A stretch of 64,000 nt of DNA, taken from contig NZ_NEVM01000005.1 of NCBI RefSeq assembly GCF_002261225.1, positions 806,001 to 870,000 on the forward strand, in the 5' to 3' direction. Source of the stretch: Bordetella genomosp. 10 (GTDB lineage Bacteria; Pseudomonadota; Gammaproteobacteria; Burkholderiales; Burkholderiaceae_B). Positions 25,196 through 34,496 of this stretch are shown here, one piece after another (the stretch's first letter is position 1; every line of letters begins with the position of its first letter). The position numbers and the translations under genes were made by a program. Under the pieces are notes generated by a model, which worked only from the letters and a program-made list of their open reading frames with translations, did no database searches and was not told where the DNA came from.

Positions 25196-26377
25196 TCAAA
25201 GCCTCTCGAAAATCGCGGCGATGCCCTGGCCGCCGCCGATGCACATGGTCACCAGGGCATAGCGGCCCTGGATCCGCTGCAACTCGTACAGCGCCTTGAC
25301 GGTGATGATGGCTCCCGTCGCGCCCACCGGATGGCCCAGCGAGATGCCGCTGCCGTTCGGATTCACGCGCGCCGGATCCATGCCCAGCTCGCGCGTCACC
25401 GCGCAGGCCTGGGCGGCGAAGGCCTCGTTGGCCTCGATCACGTCCATCTGGTCTATCTTCAGCCCGGCTTTCTTGAGCGCCGCGGTGGTGGCCGGCACGG
25501 GGCCGATGCCCATGTACTTCGGATCGACGCCGGCATGGCCGTACGCCACCAGGCGCGCCAGCGGACGCACGCCGCGGCGTTGCGCCGCGTCCGCCGTCAT
25601 CATCACCACGGCGGCGGCGCCGTCGTTGATGCCCGAGGCGTTGCCGGCGGTGACGGTGCCGTTTTCCTTCTGGAACACCGGCTTCAGCCCGCCCAGGGAC
25701 TCCAGCGTGGCGTCGCGGCGCACGTGCTCGTCCTGGTCGAAGCGGACCTCGCCCTTGCGGGTCTTGATGACCACCGGGACGATCTGCTCCTTGAAGCGGC
25801 CGGCGTCGATGGCGGCGGCCGCGCGGCGATGCGATTCCAGCGCCAGCGCGTCCTGGTCGGCGCGGCTCACGCCGTACTTGGCTGCGACGTTTTCCGCGGT
25901 CACGCCCATGTGGATGCGGTCGAAGGGATCGGTCAGCGCGCCGGTCATCATGTCGGAGAACGTGCTGTCGCCCATGCGGGCGCCCCAGCGCAGCGCCGGC
26001 GCGATGTAGGGACTGCGGCTCATCGCCTCGGCGCCCGCGCCGACGGCGATCTCCGCGTCGCCCAGCATCAGCGTCTGGGCCGCCGACACGATGGCCTGCA
26101 GGCCGGAGCCGCACAGGCGGTTGACGTTGAAGGCGGGCGTGGCATGGCTGATTCCCGCATTGACGGCCGCCACGCGCGCCAGGTACATGTCGCGGGTTTC
26201 GGTGTTGATGACGTGGCCGACCGCCACGTGCCCGACTTCGTCGCCCGCCACGCCGGCGCGTTCCAGCGCGGCGCGGATGGCGGTGGCGCCCAGGTCGATG
26301 GGCGGCACGTCCTTGAGGGCGCCGCCGAAGGTGCCGACCGCGGTGCGCGCGCCGGCTGCGATGATGACTTCTTTCAT
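25196..26377 (-). CDS. Acetyl-CoA C-acyltransferase (thiolase)
   Basis: Thiolase of 393 residues joining or splitting acyl-CoA and acetyl-CoA. The catalytic residues are C89 (NRLCGSGLQ), H349 (SLGHPVGATG) and C379 (MCIGGGQG). The FQKENGTVTAGNASGINDGA segment is the thiolase signature. Whether it is biosynthetic (PhaA-like) or degradative cannot be settled; size and the GHP motif fit the tetrameric acetoacetyl-CoA group. It may be in one transcript with the downstream spermidine-synthase-like gene. Confidence 0.93.
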   Translation of the reverse strand: MKEVIIAAGARTAVGTFGGALKDVPPIDLGATAIRAALERAGVAGDEVGHVAVGHVINTETRDMYLARVAAVNAGISHATPAFNVNRLCGSGLQAIVSAAQTLMLGDAEIAVGAGAEAMSRSPYIAPALRWGARMGDSTFSDMMTGALTDPFDRIHMGVTAENVAAKYGVSRADQDALALESHRRAAAAIDAGRFKEQIVPVVIKTRKGEVRFDQDEHVRRDATLESLGGLKPVFQKENGTVTAGNASGINDGAAAVVMMTADAAQRRGVRPLARLVAYGHAGVDPKYMGIGPVPATTAALKKAGLKIDQMDVIEANEAFAAQACAVTRELGMDPARVNPNGSGISLGHPVGATGAIITVKALYELQRIQGRYALVTMCIGGGQGIAAIFERL

Positions 26378-26453
26378 GGTTTGTCTCCCTGCACGGCGAC
26401 GCGCCGCCCGGCCGGATGACCGCGACGGCGCGCCAATCTCGCTATGATAGCTT

Positions 26454-26828
26454 TCAACGCCCGGTGGACTTGGCGCTGGCCCCGTTGGCCATGCCCATGT
26501 CGGTGTTCGGCACGTCCTGCAGCACCACCCGCACGTTCGCGCCGTCGATGCCCAGCGCGCTGCCCGCGGCCTGCGTCAGCGCCGTGAACAAGGCCTGTTT
26601 CTGCGCCTCGGTCCGCCCGACGATCAAATGCACGTGGAACACCACCGAGTCGTTCCCGGTTTCGCCGCCCACCATGATGTGTTCGCGCGCCACTTCGTGC
26701 AGCATCAGGCGGACGCTGCTCAACGGCGCGCCCAGGCTGTCGACCACGGCCTGCGAGGCCGTGCGCATGAAGGCCGTCTTCTGCTGGGCCGACGGGCCGG
26801 CGGTGATATGGGCGTGAATGATAGGCAT
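26454..26828 (-). CDS. Double-length tautomerase-superfamily protein (4-oxalocrotonate tautomerase-like)
   Basis: Small enzyme of 124 residues starting MPIIHAHITAG. Removal of Met exposes Pro-1, the general base of this superfamily. The length is twice that of a 4-oxalocrotonate tautomerase subunit, and residues 62-110 read as a second beta-alpha-beta half (FHVHLIVGRTEAQKQALF) without its own Pro, as in fused members such as cis-CaaD or MSAD-type proteins. It sits between the thiolase and cfa genes on the same strand. The substrate is unknown. Confidence 0.85.
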   Translation of the reverse strand: MPIIHAHITAGPSAQQKTAFMRTASQAVVDSLGAPLSSVRLMLHEVAREHIMVGGETGNDSVVFHVHLIVGRTEAQKQALFTALTQAAGSALGIDGANVRVVLQDVPNTDMGMANGASAKSTGR

Positions 26829-26870
26829 GTCTGCTCCCCCCGGAATCTCCGGTGCGATGGGTGAAAAAGT

Positions 26871-28133
26871 TCAGGCCTTGGGCGCGTACATGTAGTCGCG
26901 GCGCCACGGGTAGGCCAAATCGGATGGCAGGTCCAGTTCGTCGCTGCGGCCGGTGGCCAGGTGCTGGGCGACGATCTGGTGCAAGGCGATCCAGCCATGC
27001 TCGAACGCCATGGCGCAGCCCGCCAGGTACAGGCGGTAGGCGCGCAGCGAACGCTCGCCCTTCTCGCCGCCCAGGAGCCTGGAGGCCTCGTCCAGGCGCG
27101 CTTCCAGCGTATCGCTCCATGCCCACAGCGTGCGGGCATAGTGCGGCCGCAGGTTTTCCACGTCCGTCGCTTCCAGCCCGCCCAGGGCCATCGCTTCCTG
27201 CACGTGGCTGACGTGCGTCAGCTCGCCGCCCGGAAAGATGTATTTCTCGATGAACTCGCCCATGCCGTTGCCCAACTGGGCATTGTGCACGCCGCCGGCG
27301 GTGATGCCATGGTTCATCACCAGGCCGCCCGGCCGCAACAGGCGGCGCAGCTTGGCGAAATATTCCGGCAGTTGCGCGCGGCCCACGTGCTCGAACATGC
27401 CGACCGAGGAAATCTTGTCGTAGGGGCGCGTCTCGTCGAGCTTGCGGTAGTCCAGCAGCTCCATGCGCACCCGGCCTTGCAGGCCCTTTTCCTGGATCAG
27501 GCGGTTGACGTAGGCGTGCTGGTTGCGCGACAGGGTGATGCCGGTGGCGTCGACGCCGTAGTTCTCGGCGGCCCACAGCAGCAGCCCGCCCCAGCCGGCG
27601 CCCACGTCGAGGAAGCGCTCGCCTTCGTGCAGGCGCAGCTTGCGGCAGATGTGGTCCAGCTTGGCTTCCTGCGCCTGGGCCAGATTCATCTCCGGCGTGC
27701 GGTAGTAGGCGCAGGAATAGACCCGGCGCGGGTCCAGCCACAGCGCGTAGAAATCGTCGGAAAGGTCGTAATGGAATTCGATCTGCTTGGCGTCGCGCTC
27801 GACGGAGTGCCGCCACACCGAGACGACGCGGCGCACCAGCTCGGTAAGCCAGCCGCTGCGCGCGGCGTCGACCGGCGAGCCCGGCAGCATCTCGGCCGCC
27901 GCGCGCATCACGTCATGCATATTGCCCTGGATGTCGACGCGACCCTCGACATAGTCCTGTCCCAGCACCCCCACCTCGCCGGCGGCCAGGTGCGCCAGCG
28001 CGCCCTTGTCGCGGGCGACGAACCGCACACGGGGATCGGCGGCGCCGACCTTCGTGCCGTCCGGCATCTCCAGTTGAACAGGTACGGAAACGGCCTCGAG
28101 CTTGCTTCCTATCGCGGACAACAAAGGATTCAC
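26871..28133 (-). CDS. cfa: Cyclopropane-fatty-acyl-phospholipid synthase
   Basis: SAM-dependent enzyme that cyclopropanates unsaturated acyl chains of membrane phospholipids, 420 residues. The SAM loop LDVGAGWGG lies at about 175-183, with QIEFHYDLSDDFYALWLD before it and the family's SVGMFEHVG and YIFPGGELTH after it. I prefer the GTG at 28133: AGAGG is 9 bases upstream, and the extra codons back to an ATG at 28214 are AT-rich with rare codons (ATA, CTA, AGG, GTA), as expected for a promoter region rather than coding DNA. Confidence 0.93.
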   Translation of the reverse strand: MNPLLSAIGSKLEAVSVPVQLEMPDGTKVGAADPRVRFVARDKGALAHLAAGEVGVLGQDYVEGRVDIQGNMHDVMRAAAEMLPGSPVDAARSGWLTELVRRVVSVWRHSVERDAKQIEFHYDLSDDFYALWLDPRRVYSCAYYRTPEMNLAQAQEAKLDHICRKLRLHEGERFLDVGAGWGGLLLWAAENYGVDATGITLSRNQHAYVNRLIQEKGLQGRVRMELLDYRKLDETRPYDKISSVGMFEHVGRAQLPEYFAKLRRLLRPGGLVMNHGITAGGVHNAQLGNGMGEFIEKYIFPGGELTHVSHVQEAMALGGLEATDVENLRPHYARTLWAWSDTLEARLDEASRLLGGEKGERSLRAYRLYLAGCAMAFEHGWIALHQIVAQHLATGRSDELDLPSDLAYPWRRDYMYAPKA

Positions 28134-28322
28134 GACTATCAACCTCTGTAGAAATGACTGGAGGACTTTATCGGAATTTGTTTCCGTTTTGAACCGCGTT
28201 TTTACGTGATACATTTGCCCGCTTGGTGTTGCGAAAATTGACCCTGTGTTCCAAGCGGCTTTCAGAGTCATTTCAGGCAAGGTCTGATTCACGCATCACG
28301 CCCTCCCCCTCTTCCCCCGCCC

Positions 28323-29537
28323 ATGCCCGCCTCGCTACCGATACGCAGCTTTCCCGGATGGTTGATCCTGATGGGGGCGCTGACGGCGATCGGCCCGTTC
28401 TCCATCGACCTCTACCTGCCCGCCTTCCCCGCCATCGCGGCCGGCCTGAACGTTTCGCAAGGCGACGTCGAACGCACCATGGCCGCCTACCTGATCGGCC
28501 TGGCGGGCGCGCAGATTTTCTACGGCCCCCTGGCGGACCGCTACGGCCGCAAGCCGCCGCTGCTGGTCGGCCTTTCGATCTACGTCGTGGCCTCGCTGGG
28601 CTGCGCGCTGTCCACCAGCATCGCCGGCCTGACCCTCTGGCGTGCGGTGCAGGCGCTGGGCAGCGCCGCCGGCATCGTGATCCCGCGCGCGGTGATCCGC
28701 GACCACTACGAAACGCAGGAAGCGGCGCGCGCCATGTCGCTGCTGCTGCTGATCATGGGCCTGGCCCCCATCCTGGCGCCGCTGATCGGCGGGCAGTTGC
28801 TGCTGATCACCGGCTGGCGCGGCGTCTTCGGCATGATGCTGGCCACGGGCGTCATCCTGATGGCGGCGATTCTCCTGAACATGCGCGAATCGCTGGCGCC
28901 CGAACGGGTGATCCCGCTGCACTGGCGCATCATCGCCGGGAACTATCGCGCCCTGGCGGTCCACCGCGGCTTCATGGCGCACAGCCTGGCCGGCGGCTTC
29001 GGGCAGGCGGGCATGTTCGCCTACATCGTCGGCTCGCCGCGCGTGTTCATCGACATCTATCACGTCGACCCCCAGCACTACGGCCTGCTGTTCGGCCTGA
29101 ACGCCGCGGGGCTGATCATCGGCTCGCAGGTCAGCGCCCGGCTGCTGCGCCGCCTGGCGCCCGCGACGCTGCAGCGGCGCGCGCTGCGCTCCCTGGCGCT
29201 GGCCAGCCTGGCGGCGCTGCTGATCACCCTGGCCGGATGGATGACGCTGCCGCTGCTCATGGCCTGCCTTATCGGCTACATGAGCAGCCAGGGCTTCGTC
29301 AATCCGAATTCGGCGGCCCTGGCGCTGTCCGAGCAGCGCAAGCGCCTGGGCGCCGCCTCGGCCCTGATGGGCACGTTGCAGTTGTCCTGCGGCGCGCTGG
29401 CCGGCCTGTGCGTCAGCCTGTGGCAGAGCGATACGCCCCTGCCCCTGACCGCCGTGCTGGCCGCCTGCGCCTGCCTGTCCTGGCTGTCCGGCCAGGTCGC
29501 CCGCCGGGCGGATATGGCCGCAGCCGGCAACGCTTGA
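28323..29537 (+). CDS. MFS multidrug efflux transporter, Bcr/CflA type
   Basis: Twelve-segment major facilitator of 404 residues in the inner membrane. The N-terminus (TAIGPFSIDLYLPAFPAIA) and the loop GPLADRYGRKPPLLVG (motif A of drug:H+ antiporters) identify the Bcr/CflA group. It is divergent from cfa; the 189-base gap carries both promoters. The stop codon overlaps the -35 of the promoter of the ribosomal protein genes. Confidence 0.92.
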   Translation: MPASLPIRSFPGWLILMGALTAIGPFSIDLYLPAFPAIAAGLNVSQGDVERTMAAYLIGLAGAQIFYGPLADRYGRKPPLLVGLSIYVVASLGCALSTSIAGLTLWRAVQALGSAAGIVIPRAVIRDHYETQEAARAMSLLLLIMGLAPILAPLIGGQLLLITGWRGVFGMMLATGVILMAAILLNMRESLAPERVIPLHWRIIAGNYRALAVHRGFMAHSLAGGFGQAGMFAYIVGSPRVFIDIYHVDPQHYGLLFGLNAAGLIIGSQVSARLLRRLAPATLQRRALRSLALASLAALLITLAGWMTLPLLMACLIGYMSSQGFVNPNSAALALSEQRKRLGAASALMGTLQLSCGALAGLCVSLWQSDTPLPLTAVLAACACLSWLSGQVARRADMAAAGNA

Positions 29538-29563
29538 CCTGGATCCCGCTTCCGTACTAGAAT
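29534..29563 (+). promoter_or_regulatory. Sigma-70 promoter of the rpmB-rpmG operon
   Basis: TTGACC (29534-29539), an 18-base spacer and TAGAAT (29558-29563) match the consensus at 5 of 6 in both hexamers. It overlaps the last codon of the MFS gene and starts a leader of about 310 bases before rpmB. Confidence 0.7.
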
Positions 29564-29650
29564 CGCGGTCTTATCGCAGTTTTACCCGTGCCTGCTACTA
29601 TGCTTTGTAGCCGGGCACTCCGACCCCCGCTGGCTGCTTGATACGGCTAG

Positions 29651-29682
29651 GGACCACGAAAAAACGATATTTTTCGTTGTCC
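29651..29682. promoter_or_regulatory. AT-rich inverted repeat in the rpmB leader
   Basis: A 13-base arm (29651-29663) pairs with 29670-29682 around an ACGATA loop, with a single mismatch. The inner 8 bp are ACGAAAAA/TTTTTCGT. It could be an operator or an RNA hairpin; no U-run follows, so it is not a standard terminator. Confidence 0.5.
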
Positions 29683-29781
29683 GACGGCGCAGGGGATCGG
29701 CGGGCACAAGCACTTGGCGATCGAATCCGGACTGGCCTGGCGGCAACGCCGAGACAGCAGGGAAACGGCGCCGACATCCCC

Positions 29782-29822
29782 GACGGGATGGCCAGCGCAA
29801 GGCTGGCGGCTTGAATCCCGTC
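29782..29822 (+). ncRNA. Two-tier hairpin in the rpmB leader
   Basis: An outer stem GACGGGAT/ATCCCGTC (29782-29789 with 29815-29822) encloses an inner stem GCCAGC/GCTGGC (29791-29796 with 29802-29807). The structure lies 58 bases upstream of the rpmB ATG. The rest of the 343-base gap 29538-29880 holds the promoter, the AT-rich repeat and a GCTAC/GTAGC hairpin near 29595-29612; no gene is seen in it. Confidence 0.45.
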
Positions 29823-29880
29823 CATCCCCTTCCGCCCTGCGCTGTTCATGCGGCAAGCATAGAACCAAAAGGTACGAATC

Positions 29881-30117
29881 ATGGCACGTAAATGCCAAGT
29901 GACGGGCAAGGGCCCGATGGTGGGCAACAACGTTTCCCACGCCAACAACAAGACGAAGCGCCGCTTCCTGCCCAACCTGCAATCGCGCCGGTTCTGGGTC
30001 GAAAGCGAAAACCGCTGGGTGCGCCTGCGCGTGACGACCAAGGCGCTGCGCACCATCGACAAGAACGGCATCGACGCCGTCCTGGCCGACATGCGCGCCC
30101 GCGGCGAACGCGTCTAA
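29881..30117 (+). CDS. rpmB: 50S ribosomal protein L28
   Basis: Large-subunit ribosomal protein of 78 residues with the L28 N-terminus [20 protein letters not shown] and the basic [10 protein letters not shown] segment. It is followed after 48 bases by rpmG, the usual bacterial pairing. The long upstream leader suggests post-transcriptional control. Confidence 0.98.
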   Translation: MARKCQVTGKGPMVGNNVSHANNKTKRRFLPNLQSRRFWVESENRWVRLRVTTKALRTIDKNGIDAVLADMRARGERV

Positions 30118-30165
30118 TCGACTGCTTCCCGCGTCTGATCCCACTACATCTTCCAGGAGCGCGAC

Positions 30166-30333
30166 ATGGCCAAAGGCATCCGCGAAAAAATCAAGCTCGA
30201 GTCGACCGCCGGCACGGGCCACTTCTACACCACCACGAAAAACAAGCGCAACATGCCGGAAAAAATGCTGATCAAGAAATTTGATCCGGTTGCCCGCAAG
30301 CACGTGGAATACAAGGAAACCAAGCTCAAGTAA
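30166..30333 (+). CDS. rpmG: 50S ribosomal protein L33
   Basis: Ribosomal protein of 55 residues: [14 protein letters not shown] at the start and YKETKLK at the end. It lacks the CxxC pairs of zinc-binding L33, so it is the zinc-free type. AGGAG precedes the ATG. It is the second gene of the rpmB operon and is closed by a strong terminator. Confidence 0.98.
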   Translation: MAKGIREKIKLESTAGTGHFYTTTKNKRNMPEKMLIKKFDPVARKHVEYKETKLK

Positions 30334-30354
30334 TCGAGCCTGGGAATCCCCGGA

Positions 30355-30393
30355 ACGGGCCGGCGCAGACGATGCGCCGGCCCGTTTTGTTTT
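30355..30393 (+). terminator. Intrinsic terminator of rpmB-rpmG
   Basis: A perfect 13-bp GC-rich stem (30355-30367 with 30373-30385), GACGA loop, then TTTGTTTTGG. It ends the ribosomal operon 22 bases after rpmG. Confidence 0.9.
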
Positions 30394-30616
30394 GGCGCGC
30401 CGGCCGGGCGGTTTCCCTCACCTGGCTTTCAGGCAAGGCCGGGTTTCGAAAGCATTTCCCCCCTTTTATCCCCCGCAAACCGGCGATCCCGTTGCTTGCG
30501 CGGGACACTTGGATTTTTCGGAGAGACAAAGCCGATTCCTGGCGCCAAGATGGCGCCAACCCGATGCACGCCGACGCCAGCCACGGCGCGGCGGCGCGGG
30601 TTCGATTGAATCGATC

Positions 30617-32188
30617 ATGACAGAACTCTCCCTACCCTCCGGCGCCGATCATGGGCGCGCGCGCACGCTGGCCGGCACGCAAGCATTCCGGCTATCGCTG
30701 TTATTGGCCATCCAGGGCCTCGTCTGGATCGTCGGCTCGTGGATCTATCGCTCCAATCTCGATCCGGCCGCCGACATGCTGGAGAACTACGTCTGGGGCA
30801 TCGAATGGCAGGCCGGCTACTACAAGCACCCGCCCGCCTTCGCGTGGATCGCCGCCGCCTGGTTCCAGGTCTTTCCCCGCACCGACCTGGCCTATTTCGC
30901 CCTGTCCAGCGTCAACGCCATGATCGGCATCTGCGGCATCGTGGCGCTGGCGCGCCGCTTTCTGCCCCTGCGCGACGCCCTCCTCGTCGGACTGGCGATG
31001 GCGGTCACGCCGATCTACACGACGCTGGCCATCAAGTTCAACGCCAATACGGTCCTGCTGTCGCTGTGGCCGTGGACCGCCTATTTCTTCGTGCGCTACG
31101 CGCAGACGGGCGCCTGGAAATCGGCGCTCGCGCTGGGCGCGGCGGCGGCCCTGGCGATGCTCGGCAAGTATTTCTCCGTCACGCTGCTGGCGGGCCTGGG
31201 CCTGGCCGGCCTGGTCCGGCCCGCCTGGCGCGCGCAATTGCTGCGTCCCCGCACGCTGCTGGCCGTGGCGGCCGGCGCCGTAGTCCTGGGCCCGCACCTG
31301 GCATGGCTGGTCAGGAATCACTTCCCGACCTTCGCCTACGCGGACGAACGCATCCAGGAAATCGCCCGTCCTTTCCATCAATTGCTGCTGGGCAAGGCCG
31401 GGTATGCGCTGATCCAGTTGGCCTACCTGCTGCCGGCGGCGGCCTTTTTCGCGCTGCTGACGCGCCGCCGCCTCGCCGCGGCCGGCCTGATGCTGCGGTC
31501 CATCGCGCGGCCGTCGATGGACCCCGACCTGTGGTGGCTGTCGTTCGGCACGTTCTTCGCCATCTGCGCCGCTTCCTTCGGCACCGGAACGACGCTGTCC
31601 GCGCTATGGGGCAACACGCAATGGTTCGCGATCGCCGTTTTCTGGCTCGTCGTGCTGAAACGGCACGGCTTCGAGCCGGACACCCGGCACGTCGTGCGCG
31701 GCATGGCGGTCTACTGGGTGCTGGTGCTGGCGTTGTCGGGGGTGGCCGGCTACGCGGAGGCGGCGCGCCACCAGCGCATGGCGATCGAGCCGCGCGCGGA
31801 ACTCGCCCATGCCGCGCGCGAACTCTGGCGCGAACGCGTCGGCCTGCCGCTACCCATCGTGACCGGCAGCGACAAGGAAGCCAAGGCCATTGCCTTCTAC
31901 GGCCGCGACCGCACGCACTACTGGGACATGTACGAGCCGGCCAACACGCCGTGGATTACCCGGGCCGACGTGATGCGCGAAGGCGCGCTGTTCGTCTGCC
32001 AGCGCGGCGACGGCGGCTGTATCCAGACCGCGTCCGCCGTCGCCGGGGCGCATCCCGTGTCCGTGACCGTGCACAAAAAGGCCTGGGGATTCACGCTGCC
32101 CGACTACGGCTATACGCTTTTCCTGTTGCCGCCGGCGGGCTGGCATCCGGCGGTCCCGAATACCGCCGGGGGGAAAAACGCCTGGTGA
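30617..32188 (+). CDS. Membrane glycosyltransferase, GT39/ArnT-like
   Basis: Polytopic protein of 523 residues with about ten hydrophobic segments and the PMT-type layout: a first periplasmic loop after segment one (YRSNLDPAADMLENYVWGIEW, with the acidic residues expected for metal or sugar binding), YYKHPPAFAWI, and a soluble C-terminal domain (about 400-523). ArnT-like enzymes transfer sugars from undecaprenyl-phosphate carriers to lipid A or envelope glycans. The real acceptor is unknown. The start lies after a 220-base gap with no ribosome-site motif of note. Confidence 0.85.
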   Translation: MTELSLPSGADHGRARTLAGTQAFRLSLLLAIQGLVWIVGSWIYRSNLDPAADMLENYVWGIEWQAGYYKHPPAFAWIAAAWFQVFPRTDLAYFALSSVNAMIGICGIVALARRFLPLRDALLVGLAMAVTPIYTTLAIKFNANTVLLSLWPWTAYFFVRYAQTGAWKSALALGAAAALAMLGKYFSVTLLAGLGLAGLVRPAWRAQLLRPRTLLAVAAGAVVLGPHLAWLVRNHFPTFAYADERIQEIARPFHQLLLGKAGYALIQLAYLLPAAAFFALLTRRRLAAAGLMLRSIARPSMDPDLWWLSFGTFFAICAASFGTGTTLSALWGNTQWFAIAVFWLVVLKRHGFEPDTRHVVRGMAVYWVLVLALSGVAGYAEAARHQRMAIEPRAELAHAARELWRERVGLPLPIVTGSDKEAKAIAFYGRDRTHYWDMYEPANTPWITRADVMREGALFVCQRGDGGCIQTASAVAGAHPVSVTVHKKAWGFTLPDYGYTLFLLPPAGWHPAVPNTAGGKNAW

Positions 32189-32372
32189 CGCGCGCGCGTG
32201 ACGGTCATGCGCATGGGAAATACAAATCGAGGGGGACAGGCGCGCCATGACACCCTCGGCGCATTCCCGCCGCCGGACGCAAGCGCGACGATCACGGTTA
32301 TAGTAGGCCGCGTTTCGCGCGCCCCTCCGGGGCTGCCGCCGCTACGTGCCACTCCCGACCGGTCATCCAGCC

Positions 32373-33995
32373 ATGATGTTTTTTTCCTCGCCGCGCCTGC
32401 GTTGGCTGGCGGCGCTCTGCCTGTTCTGCTGCGCGGCCGGCGCCTACGCCGCGCCCTCGCACGCCAGGCCGGCCCAGGCCAAGCCCGGTAAAACCACGGC
32501 CGTACCCGCGCCCGCGCCGCGCCTGCGCATCGGGGAAATCAACACCTACAGGAAGCAGCCGGATTTCGCCCTGCCCTATCGCCGCGGCTGGGAACTGGCG
32601 CTGGCGCAGATCAACGCCGACGGCGGCCTGCTGGGACAGAAGGTGGAGGTCCTGTCGCGCGACGACCAGGGCGTGGTCGACGACGCGGTCAAGGCGGCCC
32701 AGGCGCTGGTGGACCAGGACAAGGTCAGTGCGCTCTTCGGCGGCTATTCGTCCGAGGTCGGCCTGGGGCTGGCCCATTACGCCGTCGAGAACAAGGTTTT
32801 CTACCTGGCGGTGGCGCCCCTGACGCAACGCCTGACCTGGCAGGAAGGCAATCGCTACACCTGGCGCTTGCGGCCGGCCGCCTGGATGCAGGCCGCCGCC
32901 GTGGCGCCCAAGGCGCTGGGCCAGCGCAAGCCGCGCTGGGCGCTGGTGTACCGCGACGACGAATCGGACCGCGCCACGGCCGACGCCTTCAAGTCGCTGA
33001 TGAAGACCTTCCAGCCCAAGGTCGAATTCGTCTACGACACGCCGCAGCCCAAGGACAAATTCGACGCGGAAGCCGTCGCGACCGCGGTTGCGCAGGCCAA
33101 GCCGGACGCGATCTTCAACATGCTCACCGGCGATGCCCTGCGGCTGTTCGTGGGCGCCGGCAATGCGCAACAATTGTTCGAACAGCGGCCCGTCGTCTCG
33201 CTGTTCACCGGCGACCCGGAGAATCTGCAGGCGCTGGGCGACCTGGCGCCGGCCGACTGGATCGTCACCGGTTATCCGCGCGATGCCATCGACACGCCGG
33301 TCAACCGGGATTTCGTCAAGGCCTATACCGACAAATACGGCAGCCCGCCGCAGACGGCCTCGGTGCTCGGCTACACGGCGCTGATGTCGCTGGCCGCCGG
33401 CATCAAGCGAGCCGGCTCGGCCGACGCCGACAAGTTGACGGCCGCCTTCGCCAAGCTGCACGTGGCCACGCCTTTCGGGGACATCGAATACCGCGCTATC
33501 GACCACCAGTCCACCCTGGGCACGTGGCTGGGCTACACCAGCCGCGTCGACGGGGTGAACGGCATGGACCGGTATGTCTACCTGGCCGGCGCGCGCCTGC
33601 AGCCGCCGGATGAAAACATCCGGCGATTGCGGCCGGACACGGGCGAACGCTGGCCGCGGCAGGCGGGCGAGACGGCCGGCGCGGCCAATAATGTGCCGTC
33701 AAGCACGGCCAACGCGCCAATGGGCGGCGCAAGCGTGCCCGCCCCGGGCAATCACCTCGCGCCGCGCCGGCGGCTGGACACCAACAATGGCAGCGACGGC
33801 GATGAGGACGAAGCGTCCGAAGCGCCGGCAGGCATCGCCGGCGGCGAATCGAACGCCGCCGCGCGAAAGCCCGCGGCCCCCGCCACCCTCACCCCGCCGT
33901 CCGGCATGACCCGCGAGCACGCCCCCGCCGCCCTGCCCGCATGGCCCGGCCGCCTGGCCGACAAGCAATCGCAACTGCTGCCGCCGGTGCGCTGA
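32373..33995 (+). CDS. ABC transporter substrate-binding protein, Leu/Ile/Val-binding type, with a long disordered tail
   Basis: Periplasmic binding protein, 540 residues, starting MMFFSSPRLRWLAAL and with a signal peptide cleaved near GAYAA (residue 27). Type I periplasmic-binding motifs: RRGWELALAQINADGGLLGQ, LFGGYSSEVGLG and the FNMLTGDALRL segment. Residues about 425-540 are a low-complexity extension rich in Ala, Pro, Gly and acidic residues (for example GSDGDEDEASEAP) that is absent from typical family members of 370 to 400 residues. No permease or ATPase is adjacent, so it may be an orphan sensor or supply a distant transporter. Confidence 0.85.
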   Translation: MMFFSSPRLRWLAALCLFCCAAGAYAAPSHARPAQAKPGKTTAVPAPAPRLRIGEINTYRKQPDFALPYRRGWELALAQINADGGLLGQKVEVLSRDDQGVVDDAVKAAQALVDQDKVSALFGGYSSEVGLGLAHYAVENKVFYLAVAPLTQRLTWQEGNRYTWRLRPAAWMQAAAVAPKALGQRKPRWALVYRDDESDRATADAFKSLMKTFQPKVEFVYDTPQPKDKFDAEAVATAVAQAKPDAIFNMLTGDALRLFVGAGNAQQLFEQRPVVSLFTGDPENLQALGDLAPADWIVTGYPRDAIDTPVNRDFVKAYTDKYGSPPQTASVLGYTALMSLAAGIKRAGSADADKLTAAFAKLHVATPFGDIEYRAIDHQSTLGTWLGYTSRVDGVNGMDRYVYLAGARLQPPDENIRRLRPDTGERWPRQAGETAGAANNVPSSTANAPMGGASVPAPGNHLAPRRRLDTNNGSDGDEDEASEAPAGIAGGESNAAARKPAAPATLTPPSGMTREHAPAALPAWPGRLADKQSQLLPPVR

Positions 33996-34022
33996 AAAGC
34001 CGCTGCGCGGCAGCCGGAAACG

Positions 34023-34484
34023 TCAGGACGCCAGCAGGCGGCGGCGCAGGGTATTCAGGGTCTTGATCATCTCGCCGGCCTCTTGCAGGCTGCATTGCGC
34101 CGCCTCGCCGACGCCCGCCGGGACCGCGGCCGCTTTCTGCTTCAAGGCGCGTCCCGCCTCGGTCAGCGACACGATGACCTGCCGCTCGTCGGCGGCCGCG
34201 CGCACCCGCGCGATCAAGCCCGCCGCTTCCAGCCGCTTCAACAGCGGCGTCAGCGTGGCCGAATCCAGGAACAGGCGCTCGCCGATGGCCGACACGGTCA
34301 CGCCGTCCTGCTCCCACAGCACCAGCATCACCAGATATTGCGGATACGTCAGGCCCATATCCGCCAGCAGGCGGCGATACACCTTGCTCATCGCCAACTG
34401 CGTCGAATACAGGGAAAAGCAAAGCTGGTTGTCCAGCAACAGCGCCGCGGCGCTGTCCAGCTTGGGGAAGGAAGAATGAGCCAT
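34023..34484 (-). CDS. ohrR: Organic hydroperoxide-sensing repressor OhrR (MarR family)
   Basis: MarR-type repressor of 153 residues. C22 (NQLCFSLYS) is the peroxide-reactive cysteine of OhrR, and C131 (EAAQCSL) is placed as the second cysteine of the 2-Cys subgroup. The winged helix covers about 63-102 ([20 protein letters not shown]). The gene is downstream of ohr on the same strand with 69 bases between, and both share a similar palindrome in front, so OhrR likely represses ohr and itself until oxidised. Confidence 0.94.
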   Translation of the reverse strand: MAHSSFPKLDSAAALLLDNQLCFSLYSTQLAMSKVYRRLLADMGLTYPQYLVMLVLWEQDGVTVSAIGERLFLDSATLTPLLKRLEAAGLIARVRAAADERQVIVSLTEAGRALKQKAAAVPAGVGEAAQCSLQEAGEMIKTLNTLRRRLLAS

Positions 34485-34496
34485 GGAGCGATAGTA

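Noticed and set aside
28134..28214. A longer Cfa protein starting at ATG 28214
   Set aside because: The added codons are AT-rich and rare for this genome and no ribosome site precedes the ATG, whereas AGAGG precedes the GTG at 28133.
29538..29880. A tRNA or tmRNA in the rpmB leader
   Set aside because: No acceptor stem, T-loop GTTCRA or CCA arrangement was found; the hairpins do not form a cloverleaf.
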